64,000 nt of DNA from Theristus sp. LFF4_11 (GCA_030248135.1 JASANC010000438.1:44963-108962), one strand, 5' to 3'. Counted from the first letter of the stretch, positions 37,592 through 49,839 are shown. A program made the numbers and translations. Notes: generated from the letters alone by a model not told the origin.

Positions 37592-40500
37592 ATGTATCAT
37601 CGAACTGGAGACGCAAACGCACGGATGGCCTCGGCAACGACGACTTCGATGGCGCAACAGCAAGCTGCATCGTATTATGGACAGGATCGTGCTGGTCCGG
37701 GTAAGCATACATGGTTGTGAAATTATTTTTTTTTTAATATTTGAAGCACGCCCCCCACCGATTCCGGAAACCCGAAGGTACCAAACTCCGGTGGGATTGG
37801 GGAACGGACGGCACTGGCGGCAGTTTGTCATCCTCCGTGGGGGATCGAACCCGTCACCTTCTGAGTTGAAGGCGAACGTGCTAACCACCGGGCCACGGAG
37901 GCGACTTAGTATTATTACTCCACAGTTCCTTTGCTTGAGTAGTGTTCTTTTGGTTTGGATAACGTGCACTGAACGAGCATGTGCAGGTGCAACGAGTGAA
38001 TGCAATCAGTTCGCGACGCCGCCCGTATCCGGCTACTATGCGAGTGCCGGCAATGCGCAGCAGGCGTACTACCAGATGCAAAGACAGCAACAGTCCGACA
38101 GCGATCAACCGTCACCAAAGACGTCAACGTTCGTTCTTCTTGCCTTCTGTCAACTATTATACACCTGCTGCTCTGTAAAAGTCATAAGTGTTTGGAAGAA
38201 ATGCAAAGATTTGCGCGAGGATTCCGTTTTACAGAGCTGGGAACAGGTTGTTTTGCTCAAACGCGGATTTGTATTAACTAGGTGCAATTTGTCCGTGTGC
38301 TGAAGTTGAATAAAAAAAAATACAAGCAACAGCATTCGCCGAAGTTTCCTGGCTTCGATTGAAAATTGACATTCTATTGAAATTGACTCTCGTGGTTTAT
38401 GCGTCCGCCCTTTTGCTACAGTGAGCAAGCGAACGCCCCAAAGTCGAAGATGTCGGTGTCGCAAGTATTTGACGTGCCTGATGACGACGACGACGCCGCC
38501 GCTGACGACTCGGCCTTCGGTGGCCTCGGTGATCTCTTGTCGCAGTTGGCCGACTTTTCGCGTGAGCTCGACACGGAGATCGAAGAAGAGGTTACGACGG
38601 AGAAAGGTAAAGTTGAACGAACAGACGCAGCAGCACGACGACAACAAGCGCCTGTGAATGCGATCGACAACAACAATGCTGAAACGGAGTCGCGCTCTCT
38701 GAATGCAGCGCGAACCCGAGTAGAACAACAACAACAACAAGAGAAACGCAGCGGTCGCCGAAGTGACGAGCAGAAGGACGGTCGAAAACACCGCGACGGC
38801 ACCGCGGGCGAACAACCGTCGGCCGGGCGGGACGAGACGCAACCGGACGCACCGCGCACGAGCAGCGCACAGGTGAACAGCTGGCAGTGCACTGTGAACG
38901 GTGCTCTGAAGGGGCATTCAGCAATCGGGTGTTGGTGCTGACGCGCGGACACGGCACTGAAAAAGTGGCCACGTGATTTAAAAAACGTGTCATGCGTTAC
39001 GGACACAATTGGCTTGCGCGCGGTATTTCGAACGACGTCTGTGATGGTGATATTTTCAGTAATGATGTAATGATTTGAAACTAAATGATGTTTTCACCTC
39101 AACCGAAACTTCACGTGATCTCTCTAATTGCAGCCGCTCGAGCCACCAGCGCACACTGCACCGGCAACTGGCCGCCATTCACAACAACCACCACAGCCTT
39201 CGTACCAGCCGGTGGCGAGCGACACGCCAACGCAGCCGCCACGCCTGTACACAGTTGCCGGCTTTGACGCCACTCAGCCGCCACCGTCACTGCCGCCGCC
39301 AGCAGCCGCTGCCGTCAACCAAACGAGCACCGCTGCTGCTGCGGCACCGAGCGACAGCCAATCAGTGCAGGCGGTGCTGCGCTCGCTCGGGCTCGCCGAC
39401 AACGCACAGGCACAGCAGTTGGTGCACGGACTGCTACAGCGACAACAACAGCAACAACAACAGCAGCAGACGGCCACGGCACCGCCCACTGTTGCGCCGT
39501 TGCACGCGTATCAACAGCAAGTGAGTGTCGCACAATGACAATTTTATCCGACATCTAAACGGTAACTCCGGTCTGTGTGTTGACTATGCAAGCGACTGTG
39601 ACCTCGAGTTCTAATCGGCGTGTTTCAAAGTAGCTAAATTGTGACAGGTGCACCTACCGTCGACACAGCCAGTAGCCGCGGCAACGTCGCCGCATCAAGC
39701 GCCACCAGCAGCGCCAATCATCCAACAACAACCGCCCGTTGCGCCGGTGGTGCCGCCGCCGCACGCCACTGTGTACACCGCTCAGACGCCCGTTGTGCAG
39801 CAGGTTTACAGCGTGTGTGCACTCGCACAACACACGCAACATTCTGTCGATCAACGCTTTCGGCGTTGCCTTTGTCTTCTCTTTCAGAAGGTCCGATTTC
39901 GTAATCAACTTCCTTTTGTCAAACTTAGGTGCCGAACACATACGAGCCACCGCCGCCTGGCGTCATCTACCACGGCAGCGTCATCGCGGCGGCATCGACG
40001 ACCGCAGCAGCCGCCACACCGCCGGCCTCGCAGACGAGCGCGCACGCCAGCAGTGCGTGGCACGAGAAGGCGCGCGAGTTCGAGGCGAAGCTGCAGGAGC
40101 GCTCGCGACAGGACGAGCAGAGCATCGCCGTGAACGTCGCCGGCGCCAACGCCGATCGAAGCGGCTCGAAGGTGAAACGTGGCCGCCCGCGGACGCTGAC
40201 CGAGGCGCTGCAACAGGCGGACGATCTCGATCATCAGGTTCGCGGTACAATTAGAGATGTAACGGTCAAAAAAAATTTTTTTTTATTTTTTTAAAGTAAA
40301 GAAATGAGCATTTTTTATTTTATTTTTTTATTAAAAATTTTTGAAATTTTTTCTTTAATGTGCCCTGAAAATGCCGTTTTTGGCATAATTTTTCGAAAGT
40401 TCAACAAAAATTTTCTTTGACTTTACCTTGTCACTTAGTCTTCAACGCTGCAGGTGGTATTCTGGATCGATGTATCGACTGTTTTCAGCCTTGGTGAGTG

Positions 40501-43500
40501 ATGATCGACTCGCGCATTGAAGTACTTGAGCGTCGCAAAGGCTAGTTCAACAAATTCCGATGCCGCTAAGGTGTGATAGAAGCAGAGAACTCACATTTAA
40601 GGCCCATTCATGCAAGACGTTTATATATCCGGCACGTCACGTCACGGCACGTCATGTATGAATGAAGACGTGCGGTAAAGTGACGTGCCGGATCATTTTA
40701 GATTTTCTGCTCATTCATACCTGCGCACGTCGACGTGCGTCGACGGACGTCAAAAAGAGAGGTATGAATGAAGACGTGACGTGAAGTGACGTGCCGGATC
40801 ATTTTAGATTTTTTGCTCATTCATACCTGCGCACGTCGACGTGCGTCGACGGACGGCAAAAAGGGAGGTATGAATGAAGACGTGACGTGCCGTGCCGGAT
40901 AATTTTAGGAACGAACCTAAAAAACCGTACGTCGAGATGCGAAGATGGTTTGATTTTCTGTATTCATTTTGTTTGTTTGCTATTTTATTCAATTATTTGA
41001 ACGAATTGCGGTGATATTGCTGCAAATTAAAACATAATCATAGGATAATCAATAATAAAATTTGCTGCAACGCAGTTCTAGCCACGTTAAAAATGAAGTT
41101 TTGAAAGTTTTTTAGTCGATTTCGAGATTATCTTTTCGGATTCTGAAAAATAGTTTTCGGTTTCGGTTGAAAAATTTTGAAAATTTTCGGTTTCAGGTGT
41201 TACGGTTAGAAAAAAGTGCCAATGAGGACCAGGAGTTACCACAGGCGTGCTAGAGGGCAGCGAACACACATGCTCACTCGACACACAGCTTGTAATGCTG
41301 ACTCGACACACACACTGATGCCCAGTACACGTGTAGCACTATAACTGCATGGTTGACTAGTGAGGCAAAAGCGCAACGGTTAGTATTTCCCGCTGAAAGC
41401 AAACAACCCGTGCGGTTCAGTTCCTGGCGACTACAATTCATTTTTTGTTTCAAAAAGTTGATGATATTCAAATGAATAGAAGTTGTTCGGTTTTCACCAA
41501 CAAATTTTTGCATTTGCGTCAGAGTAGTCAGAGACCAACAGGGAAAAGCAAACCTGCGTTTCTCCCAACTTTTCGTGACAACGTTGAAAGAACAACGAAA
41601 ATAAACAAATCTGGACAGCTGTCAAAAGCGCGGTGTTATTTGAAATATTTGAAATACACAAATGCCAATTTAATCAATAAATTATTGAATTTTGCATATG
41701 TTGACGTACGGCTTTTTAGGTCAGTTTCTAAAATTATCCGGCACGGCACGTCACGTCACGTCTTCATTCATACCTCCCTTTTTGCCGTCCGTCGACGTGC
41801 GCAGGTATGAACGAGCAAAGAATCTAAAACCATCCGGCACGGCACGGCACGTCACGTCTTCATTCATACCTCTCTTTTTGCCGTCCGTCGACGCACGTCG
41901 ATGTGCGCAAGTATGAACGAGCGCGTGATCTAAAGCTTGACGTGACGTGCCGGATGGCTGTTTTTTTGCATCATGAATGAAGACGTGACGTGACGTGACG
42001 TGCCGTAAAAATTTGTGTGCATGAATGGGCCTTTATGCATCGTTTTTCAGGATCTCGAAAGGTCGAAATTGCACTGTCTGCCACTGCAAGCGTAACTTCG
42101 TTGGTTGCTCGTTGCTGTTTCGCCTCGTGTCGTCAGCATGATCACACCGGTTTGTTGTTGAACTTGTTTCCGTGTTATTTGAGGTGAATTGAGAGGCAAA
42201 ACACGAGACGTGTTGTCGTCGGTGGGAAAATGGGGTCGCCGAAGCTAAGTCTGAAATTTTCACCCTCCTCCCATATGAGTGGGGGTCATATGGTAAGTCG
42301 GTGGCTCCTCAGATGGTGATATTCGGACTCCCTGAAAAATTCTGAACAACTTTGATTAAAAAAAAAATTAAAATTTTTTTTTTTCAAAGAAAAAAATAGG
42401 AAATTTTTTTTTCTTGACATCTCTAGGTACAATGCACAGTTCGGGGGGGGGGCACTCTTGGCTGTTTTCGGATGGACAGACGGAGTTGTAGGTGGTGTGC
42501 TGTTGTAGAGCGATTCAGCGCATAAATTATACTCTGATGTTTATGGTTTGACGTTTCCAATGACGCACGCGAACATCATCAGAACCGAGCAGCCCCGCCC
42601 GGGGGGTGTGTATTTATAAAATGCAGGTAGTTCGCTGTGTTTGCGGTTTTGCCAGGTAGACGCATACCGCGGCGCCCTCAGCTCATTAGTGCGATGGACA
42701 CCAGGCAGAGCTACAGACAGATCTAATAGTCTGAGTAAAACATCAGCGAACCTAGAGAGAGCAGAATTTGAAGATCGATTTTGAATTTTGAATGTGGACG
42801 TGTGTTTCATTCGTTGCAGCTGAACAAGCTGAAGGACCGCCGCAACAGTATCGCGCAGTCGGCCAAGAATCTGAAGAGTGAACTGGAGCGCTTGAAACGG
42901 CAGCACGCCGAGCTGTGTCGCAAGGCGCAGCGCTCCGGCAGTGGACGTGAGCATCAGCTGATACTGGAGAATGAGCGTTTGCAGGTGAACACGGCATGCT
43001 GTGTGGTGGGTGTGTGTGTGTGGCTGCAAACTGCGCTGATGATCATGCACACCACAGTCACACCAATTTATACTGTCGATCTCGTAAATTATAGGCTGGC
43101 AGTTGATTGGTTGGTGATCACGTGCGTGCATGCGCTCTGTGCAAGCATTGCTGTGTGAATGTGGGAGTCTTGTCTTGCACAGAAAGCATGCATCACGTGG
43201 TGCCCCACGAACCAATCAGCTGATAGCCTATAATTCAGAATTCCGACTGTACGTGAACTAATTGTTCTCTTGCAGGAAGAAATGGAGAAACAATTGAACG
43301 GAATTCAGAAGAGCGAAAAGAACATGGTCACCGTTCTGTCGAAGGGCGAGTCGCAGTTGAAGGCGATGCGCGACGAAATCGCACGCCGCAAGAAGGAGGA
43401 AGCGAACGACGATGCCGCCAAAGAGGCACGTCCGCGCATGTACAGGGTGTTCATGCAAACCTGCGAAACATTACAAAGCAGCAACATCAACACAGGAATT

Positions 43501-46500
43501 GATGAAAAGTTCCCGTTAACCGTTTGCGAGCAATGTGCACACAACGTTATAATCACACAAAATCTCTTTCTTTAACTTTTTTTCAAAAACTCAGAAATCC
43601 GAGAAACGCCGTCGTTCGCGGAGCGGCAGTCGGCGGCGGCGTTCGTCGTCGAAACTGAAACACAAAGAGAAACACGCGAGTCGTTCGCGGTCGCCGGCGT
43701 CCGAGTCGTCGAAGAAGGCGACACGAAAGCGCACGAGCGCTAAACGCAACAAAACGGCCGACACGCCGGTCGCGACCGACAGCGGCTCGGAGACGGACGG
43801 ACGGTCGACGACGTGCGAGAAAAAGAGCAAATCGTCGAGGAAGCCGGCGACGGCGGCTGATGCGACCGTGGCGTACGTGTACTACGACCCGGGCTCCCAC
43901 TGGTGCCAGCAGTGCAACACGACCAGCGCCTCCGTCGGCGACCTCCTCGAGCACGTGCACACGATCGAGCATCGCCAGGTGCATTGCGCTGGGCCGACTG
44001 CGTTGAAACCACCCATGTTGTGTCCCCAAGTGTCCGGTTCCACCTAATTCGCCCGTGTCTTCTTCTGTGTTTGCCTTTTGTGATATATGACTGGCCGAAA
44101 TTATTTTCGCCTGTGAAAGCATCGGTTTCACCTGCTACTGCTGTTTGTTGCCCCCCCCCCGAAATTGTGGCCTTCAGCGAAAAGTGGCCTCGTAATTCGG
44201 TGACAAATCGTTCATGCTGTTTATTCGTTCTTAACGTGCACACACGATTTTGCTCACTAGTTGTCTAATTCGATAGTCTGGATTTGCAGTTTTGAGGACA
44301 AGGTAAGTTCATTTTGGAAGTGATTCGTTTAATCGGCGATTTTTCAGAAATGCAATCTGCACGAGCGGCCGTGGTGCGACGGAAAGAAGCCAGTTGAAAT
44401 CAAGAAAGAACACGTCGAGACAAAAGTGGTGCCGATACAGGGTAGGTTGAGGCTGGCTGACTCGCCGCACACCCTCGCAAGCGGCAATTTCGGCAGCTCT
44501 GTAACCGTTTTCAGGTGCCGAGTTTCTCGTTCCCGCGATCGCCTATTACTGTAAACTGTGTGCAGAGTTCAGCGGCGATCCGGTGCACGCTGAAGAACAT
44601 CTGAAGTCCGACAAACATCGTCGCAAATTTCAGGTGTTGCGGCGATTTTCGGTTTAGAAACTCCTTCGATTCAGATTCAGTTCTCAATTCGTTTGTGCGA
44701 CTGGAAGCAACCTTCAAACCAGCCAATTGGAATAATTCGCTTGATTCAGAACCGTGAAATTTCTGAGAGATTGTGTGTTCTGGATTGGTAGCGTGAGCGT
44801 CTCGCACGGTTTCAGTGGGGCAACGGTGCCGAACTCTGGTGTTTACAAATCAGTTGCTGCATGCACGTTGCAATGGGCGTGCGTTCGATTGCGGCCCATT
44901 AGATAGCGGCCGAAGCATTGCGGCCGAAGCATTGCGGCCTGGACGATTGCGGCCCGGGACGATTGCGGCCCGGGACGATTGCGGCCCACGAAATTTTAAA
45001 GCGGTGTCATTGTCTTTGTCGCACGCAACTGGTTATGTTATTCTCGCACACGAGTTTTCAATTCTTTTTTCCAAAAAAAGTTGTTTTTTGTTTATTGATT
45101 AGTAATTATGTTTTTTTAGAACCCCAAATCGAAATCTTCCATGCTCAACTTTCCTTGTCGCCGGGCAGAGCTATATTTCATCTGAGCCTTTTTTGTTTAA
45201 TTTGTAATTAAAGTTTTAAACTACCAATTAATTATTTAAAATTAAACCAACAAAAAATTCCCATTAAAAATTAAAACTGTACTTTCTTATAAAAATATCT
45301 AGCTAGATATCTGAAAAATTTCTTTTGTCTCGAGTTTAGTCCTCAGGCAGAGACCCCACATTGGGTTGTAAAAAAAACAAAAATCGTCATTTTTAATTGA
45401 AAAAAATTCAGAAATTAAAGTTGTGCTAAAATAACCAGGGAGTTCGAAGAACCACATTTGATGTGCAAGCGCCTCCCGAATGATTCCCGAAAACTTTCCA
45501 GATTTTGTTTGGGTGACTTCATTTACCCCTTTTCCAAACCGTTACCATGCCTCTTGTGTTTTGACCCCCAAAACGCCACTAATTGTCCCCAGCTCAAGTG
45601 AAAACACACATACCGGGTTGAAATTCGATCAATTCTAATGATGGCGCGACGACAGGACACGAAACAGCAACCAGACAACGTGGCGCTGGCAAACGGAGCA
45701 GCTCGGACGCTCAGAAATCAGATTGCAAAGCGAATTGTCACCTTATCTGCATCGGAAATGGTAGCCAAGCTGTGGAACGCTCAAAAACTTCATCGCCGAA
45801 GTTGTCGAAGCCTAAAATCAGTCGGTAAAACGGTCCAAAATCGACTACTGACGGTTTTACGAGGCAATATCAAAGAAAATTTTTGTTGAACTTTCGAAAA
45901 AATTGTGCCAAAATTAAGGTTTTCAGAGCATATTAGAGGGAAAATTTTTGAATTTTTTAATAAGCATTTTTTAATCACATTAAAAATTTCGATTTTTGTT
46001 TAACAACCTTAACCCCACACCCAGCATTTGTTTCAAATCAAGCCTCCAGAATCTTGGATTTTCAAACATAAGGATTCGGACAACAAACAACAACAATTCA
46101 TTTCAATTCAATTCAATTTCTATTCAATTCAATTTTTTTATTGCTAACAGCGGCGCAAATATTGGAGCAAATATCAACGATCGATTCGACGCAAACGCAG
46201 CAGACACGACGACGACGATGGTTTAAACCATTGTTGTTCCAGAGCAGGGGTGTTGGGCGGGGGGGGGCGATATATATGGCTGGAGCAAATTTTCTAGATA
46301 GATAGAAATTGACCTGGAAAGGTGACAAAGCATAAAAACTTTGTGGGCCGCAATCGTCCCAGGCCGCAATCGTCCCGGGCCGCTATCGTCCCAGGCCGCA
46401 ATCGTCCCGGGCCGCTATCGTCCCAGGCCGCTATCGTCCGGGCCGCTATCGTCCAGGCCGCTATGCTTCGGCCGCAATCGTCCAGGCCGCAATCCTTCAG

Positions 46501-48829
46501 GCCGCTACGCTTCGGCCGCAATCGTCCAGGCCGCAATCTCTTGGGCCGCAAAAGTACATTTGCCGTTGCAATGCCGCAATTGCCACTCACAACGTGTGCA
46601 CGCGTGTGTTGTTTTTCTGCGCAGGAGTTGCTGTCCGCACAGCCGACGTACGAGGCCGACTTCAACCAGCGCAAGATCGTCGCGCTGACGCTGCGCGCGC
46701 AGAAGGGCGCCGCATCCGCTGCGTTCAGCGACACGAAACTGGTGTTGCCTGTCGTCAAGTCACCGCCGGAGCACAGCAGCCGGACGCAGGAAATCGCCAC
46801 CGAAGACCTACGACTCGTCGTAAAGTCCTCCTCTAAGACGGCGCGTGAGCGAGAACGCCCGAAATCGCAGTCGTCCAACAAGCAGGCGGCGGCGTCGTCG
46901 TCGCCGGCGAAAGTGCACGACAATCGCAAAGTCGTACAACAGAGCGGCGAACAGCTGCAGGTTTCGGTTGGTTGCTGCTAGAAAAAAGAGGCGTGGCGCT
47001 TTTTTGCATTTTTGTGATACCACTGGATGGAGATTGTGCAGAACACGTCCAGAAACTGCACCACGTGGACGAGAAGTTGTATTTCATGCAAAGAAGTACA
47101 TGCCGGTGTGTGTCACCTTGTGTGTTCGTTATTTCACCTTTTGCAACTTTTGGACTCCGCGCAAAAGTGTCGTCACACGCGGGCGTGTTTCTGCGTTGTC
47201 GTTAGGGAAGCAAATGTCGCTGCATTTCTCGGCAACACAACGGAGCTGCGATTGCAGGTGAACCTGACTCCAACGGCGGACGCGGCGAAAGACAAGAAAC
47301 GAGAGGAGGACGGCGCCAGCAAAGCGAAGAAGACGAAGAAGAACAGCGACAAGGAAAAGGAGCGCTCGTCGCAGGGCAAAGCGGCAAAGAAGCGCGCCCG
47401 CTCTCGATCTCGATCATCGTCGCCGTCGCCGTCGAGTCGGTCGCATCGACGCAAACGAACGTCGCGCAGCCGCACTCGCTCCAGGTCCACGGTCAGTGCC
47501 AGTCTGCAGTTCCATTGTTCTCGGGTTGCTTGTGTTTCGATGTTTTGCGTTTTACTGCATCGTTTCGCAATGAAATGAACTGTCAACCCGGTTTCGCAAT
47601 CAGTTCCACTAGCTCCAATGCAGCAAAACTCATTGAGAACGCTCTGGTTTGAAGAGCGGTCTACCTACGAACCCCAGCAATACGACATCCTGGGCAATGA
47701 ACAGCAACAACAAACGTGAAACCTAATTGCTTTCTATGCGTGAAAGGTGAAAACAAAAAAAAACGAAGCGAGTGCTATTTTATTTTCGTTCCGAGATTCA
47801 ATGCGCGCATAGGTGAACAGTTTCATGCATTACGCGAATACGCAGGAATTCAAAACTGGTAATGGGATCCGAGTATCTGGGAGCCGGGTCACTGGGGCTA
47901 TTTTGACTTGCCACATGAATATTGAAACTACAGTCGAACTCTAAAACCTATCCAACCAGCTGATTGGTTGACGCGTGCATTCTGTGCATGAATTACTGTG
48001 GAAAACATACATCACGTGACCACCAAAAATTCAGCTAGTGGGATATGGAATCAGACTGTTGTTTTCTTTTGCCGTCTGCAAACGCATTGACTCGCAGAAC
48101 TCAAAAAACTTGATAATAACAGCAGAGTTCGCGATTGCAGGAGCGTGTTCGCCAGACGAATGCCGCTTCGTCGTCAGCTGACAAACGTGGCGGTGGCGGT
48201 GGCGACGAGCGAACGTCACGTGGCAGTGGCACTGCGCCGCCACCAGTGGCCTTCTCCACAGCGCCGCTGACACGTCCGTCGCTGCAGTTTGCGCCGTTCA
48301 AGTTCACATCGGCGCCAAGTGGCCGTGGCGTGCGTATGCCGGCTGCGGCTGCTGGTGCGTCCGTACATCAACGACTCGGCTACGGCAGCAACAATGCGAG
48401 TGCGTGGCAACCGGCCGCCGGTGCAGCACCCATGGCGGACAGCTTACGGGTGAGCGACGGCGCTAGCTATATAAAACTGAGCAGCCGAATCGGTAAATCA
48501 ACTAACACCCAAATGCGTCGACTCGACGCCAAAACAAATTCAACAGTTTCCTCACATCACGTTGAAGAGCAGATATTGGTGAATCAGTATAGGCTGAAAA
48601 ACGAAACTACGACGCTTCATTATTTTATTCAAGGGTTCAGTGGTGCAGCATTATTAGACGATTGAATGTTTATAGGTCTGGAATCTCTCAACTCAACAAT
48701 GAATGATCTGCTCGTTCCCACTGTCTTCAGGTAACACAAGCGATTGAGCGACAGTTGTCGGGCAAAGCGACGCCGGAAGACTTGGCGTTGTTGCAGCGAA
48801 TGAATGTCAAAAAGGCCGTCGTTCATTGA
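37592..48829 (+). CDS. ZNF318-like matrin-type zinc finger protein
   Basis: Probably a nuclear RNA- or DNA-binding regulator. Fifteen exons join in phase to about 1,152 residues: 37592-37700, 37987-38122, 38422-38872, 39134-39520, 39648-39803, 39929-40237, 42820-42984, 43276-43446, 43595-43978, 44348-44441, 44515-44633, 46625-46960, 47258-47491, 48141-48449 and 48731-48829. The N part is rich in Gln, Pro and Ala with a poly-Gln tract at 39440-39475. Exons 7-8 form a coiled coil (LNKLKDRRNSIAQSAKNLK). Exon 9 opens with an Arg/Ser region and ends in the first U1/matrin-type finger (WCQQC ... HVHTIEH). Exon 11 has the second, YYCKLC ... EEHLKSDKH, preceded by GAEFLVPAIA, a layout I recognise from vertebrate ZNF318. 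Exon 13 is another Arg/Ser-rich tract, typical of splicing-related proteins. The donor of exon 2 is weak. A TTBK or kinase link is not implied. Confidence 0.82.
37727..37908 (-). repeat. tRNA-derived SINE, family 2
   Basis: On the minus strand it starts with a tRNA-like head: CCTCCGTGGCCCGGTGGTTA contains an A-box match (TGGCCCGGTGG), and GGGTTCGATCCC matches the B-box. The 8-base 5' end CCTCCGTG pairs with CACGGAGG. The T-stem is degraded, so it is not a working tRNA. A body of about 100 bases follows and ends in an A-rich tail at 37727-37745. It lies in intron 1 of the zinc finger gene. Confidence 0.75.
40255..40596 (-). repeat. Left part of an interrupted family G element
   Basis: Compared with the minus-oriented copy at 50345-51075 it keeps 'ttggcataatttttcgaaag', 'ttcaacaaaaattttctttg' and 'ttgagcgtcgcaaaggct'. 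The matching right part resumes at 42036, after the family D insertion. Confidence 0.55.
40600..42032. mobile_element. 1.43-kb family D foldback transposon with TTA target duplication
   Basis: The ends are AGGCCCATTCATGCA and its inverse TGCATGAATGGGCCT. TTA flanks both (40597-40599 and 42033-42035), as in PIF/Harbinger elements. Each terminal 310 bp is an inverted, internally repeated block of ACGTC units with 'cattcatacctccctttttg' and 'ccgtccgtcgacg'. The 770-bp centre has no recognised transposase. It is inserted in a family G repeat inside intron 6 of the zinc finger gene. Confidence 0.8.
42036..42430 (-). repeat. Right part of the interrupted family G element
   Basis: Contains 'aagcgtaacttcgttggttg' followed by 'tgctgtttcgcctcgtgtcg', which aligns with 'aagcgctacattgtctggtt' / 'gctgtttcgtgtcctgtcgt' at 50835-50880. 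It ends in A/T-rich sequence near 42420. Confidence 0.5.
43073..43249. repeat. MITE family A with TA target duplication
   Basis: TA-CTGTCGATCTCGTAAATTA at the left and 'cagaattccgactg'-TA at the right, with arms 'gttgattggttggtgatcac' and 'cgaaccaatcagctgatagc'. It lies between exons 7 and 8 of the zinc finger gene. Confidence 0.85.
44876..46563. mobile_element. 1.69-kb foldback element with tandem GCGGCC-type ends and TSD
   Basis: The direct repeat CGTTGCAATG flanks it at 44866-44875 and 46564-46573 (9-10 bp). The left end (44885-44995) is a tandem array of units like 'gacgattgcggcccggg'; the right end (46345-46555) is the inverted array 'gccgcaatcgtcccgg'. The middle contains a family G copy (45300-46020) and a G-rich block near 46260. 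No transposase was seen. It sits in intron 11 of the zinc finger gene. The duplication length fits Mutator-like or foldback elements. Confidence 0.8.
45300..46020 (+). repeat. Family G element inside the 44876-46563 element
   Basis: Shares long blocks with 51085-51500 and 53395-53820: 'attcgatcaattctaatgat', 'acgaaacagcaaccagacaa', 'caccttatctgcatcggaaa', 'atcagtcggtaaaacggtcc' and 'ttgaactttcgaaaaaattg'. The ends are 'gttgtaaaaaaaacaaaaat' and 'atttttgtttaacaacctt', an inverted pair. Confidence 0.75.
47620..47722 (+). other. Possible alternative terminal exon of the zinc finger gene
   Basis: After an acceptor-like 'ctccaatgcag' at 47616-47626 a phase-0 frame runs QNSLRTLWFEERSTYEPQQY and on to a stop near 47720. 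Direct splicing of exon 13 to the exon at 48141 also keeps phase, so this would be an alternative end. Support is only the open frame and acceptor. Confidence 0.25.
47764..47930 (-). repeat. MITE family B, inverted
   Basis: 'ttttattttcgttccgagat', 'tcaatgcgcgcataggtgaa', 'acgcaggaattcaaaactgg' and 'gggtcactggggctattttg'. It is directly followed by a family A copy. Confidence 0.7.
47931..48058. repeat. MITE family A
   Basis: TA-CAGTCGAACTCTAAAACCT at the left and 'ggaatcagactg' at the right, with arms 'accagctgattggttg' and 'ccaaaaattcagctag'. It lies upstream of zinc finger exon 48141-48449. Confidence 0.75.
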
Positions 48830-49533
48830 GTTCGCTTGCCACGGTGCTTGCTGAGTCGAGCTCAATGGACACGAACTGAAAGCGTTTTCGCGTGTAAGGT
48901 TAGTACAGCGAAAGGATGATTGTCTGGGGGAATTTGTTTTGCGATTTTTGCATTTGTATATTCTAGACTTTTCTACTGTTAAAGGAAACAAAGTGCAGAT
49001 GTTGTTGCCCGTTTTTTTCTCTGGTTATGTGGTGTGTTTATTTGTGAATAATGTTATGATCGGGATAAACGTTGCTATTCTCTCGTTTTCCTTTATCTAT
49101 TTATCAATTTACAAACGCAAGTAAACGCATTGAAAACAACAAATAAACACAAAGAACAGACAACTCACGAAGTGCTATCCCAAAAAAACAACACGCCGAT
49201 GCAGCAAAACGCAACGCAAAACGGAAACAACAACGAAATCCATTGATATTCAGGTAACAGAACGTCAACAAAAACAAAGACAACGAAAACCGAGACTGTG
49301 ACAACAAATTTTTAAATTCATTTTAGTGACTGACTCAAAAGCAAAATCACTTCAACGTAAGAAACTGATTGCCCGGATTACTCTGAAAATACGCAACATC
49401 AAAAAAAAGTCACAATAAAACCGTTGATCGTCACATTGTCCCGAGTGCAATGTTTCTCCAAAATCCGGTGCAATGGTCCAAACCAAGTACAAGAACGTGT
49501 GTGAGTGCAATCCATCCAGTGAGACGTGCCATA
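48830..49533. other. 3' regions of two convergent genes
   Basis: The zinc finger gene (+) and ERH (-) converge here, so this holds both 3' UTRs. The reading frames are short and not supported. No repeat family was recognised. Confidence 0.4.
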
Positions 49534-49839
49534 TCACTTCGAGGCCTGGTTACGCAGCAGCACATAGACCTGCTCCTTGATCCAGTCCTTGTTGTGCGGC
49601 GCGTAGTTGGCCGTCTGCTTGTGATACACGAGACAACTGAGATCGGCCAGACGATCGATAAAGTCGAACAGCTGCGACACGTCGTACGTGATGGAGGGCG
49701 ACTGCGGGTTCTGTTTCTTCAGGTGCTCCTCGAAGATCTTGCAGATGCCCTCCATGCACTCGTCGACCGACTCGTAGTCCGACCACGTGCGCGACTCCGG
49801 ACGCGGCGTCGGCTGCACCAACAGGATCGTGTGCGACAT
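49534..49839 (-). CDS. Enhancer of rudimentary homolog (ERH)
   Basis: A complete 101-residue ERH protein in one exon: [60 protein letters not shown], and [19 protein letters not shown] is a small nuclear protein that forms a homodimer and serves as a partner in RNA processing and small-RNA complexes. Family length is about 104. The start is the conserved MSHTILL. The gene lacks introns in its coding part, unlike its neighbours. Upstream to about 50,110 (minus-strand 5' side) there may be a leader. The gene faces the zinc finger gene tail to tail. Identity is clear; whether it is the main copy or a retrocopy cannot be told. Confidence 0.97.
   Translation of the reverse strand: MSHTILLVQPTPRPESRTWSDYESVDECMEGICKIFEEHLKKQNPQSPSITYDVSQLFDFIDRLADLSCLVYHKQTANYAPHNKDWIKEQVYVLLRNQASK

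Noticed and set aside
37727..37908. A functional tRNA gene
   Set aside because: The T-stem has only three pairs, and an A-tailed body follows, so it is a SINE.
38150..38917. 255-codon minus-strand frame
   Set aside because: It lies opposite zinc finger exon 3, whose plus-strand frame has the better composition and splice signals.
46294..46981. Long frames across the GCGGCC array on both strands
   Set aside because: They come from the tandem array joined to zinc finger exon 12; only the exon part (46625-46960) is coding.
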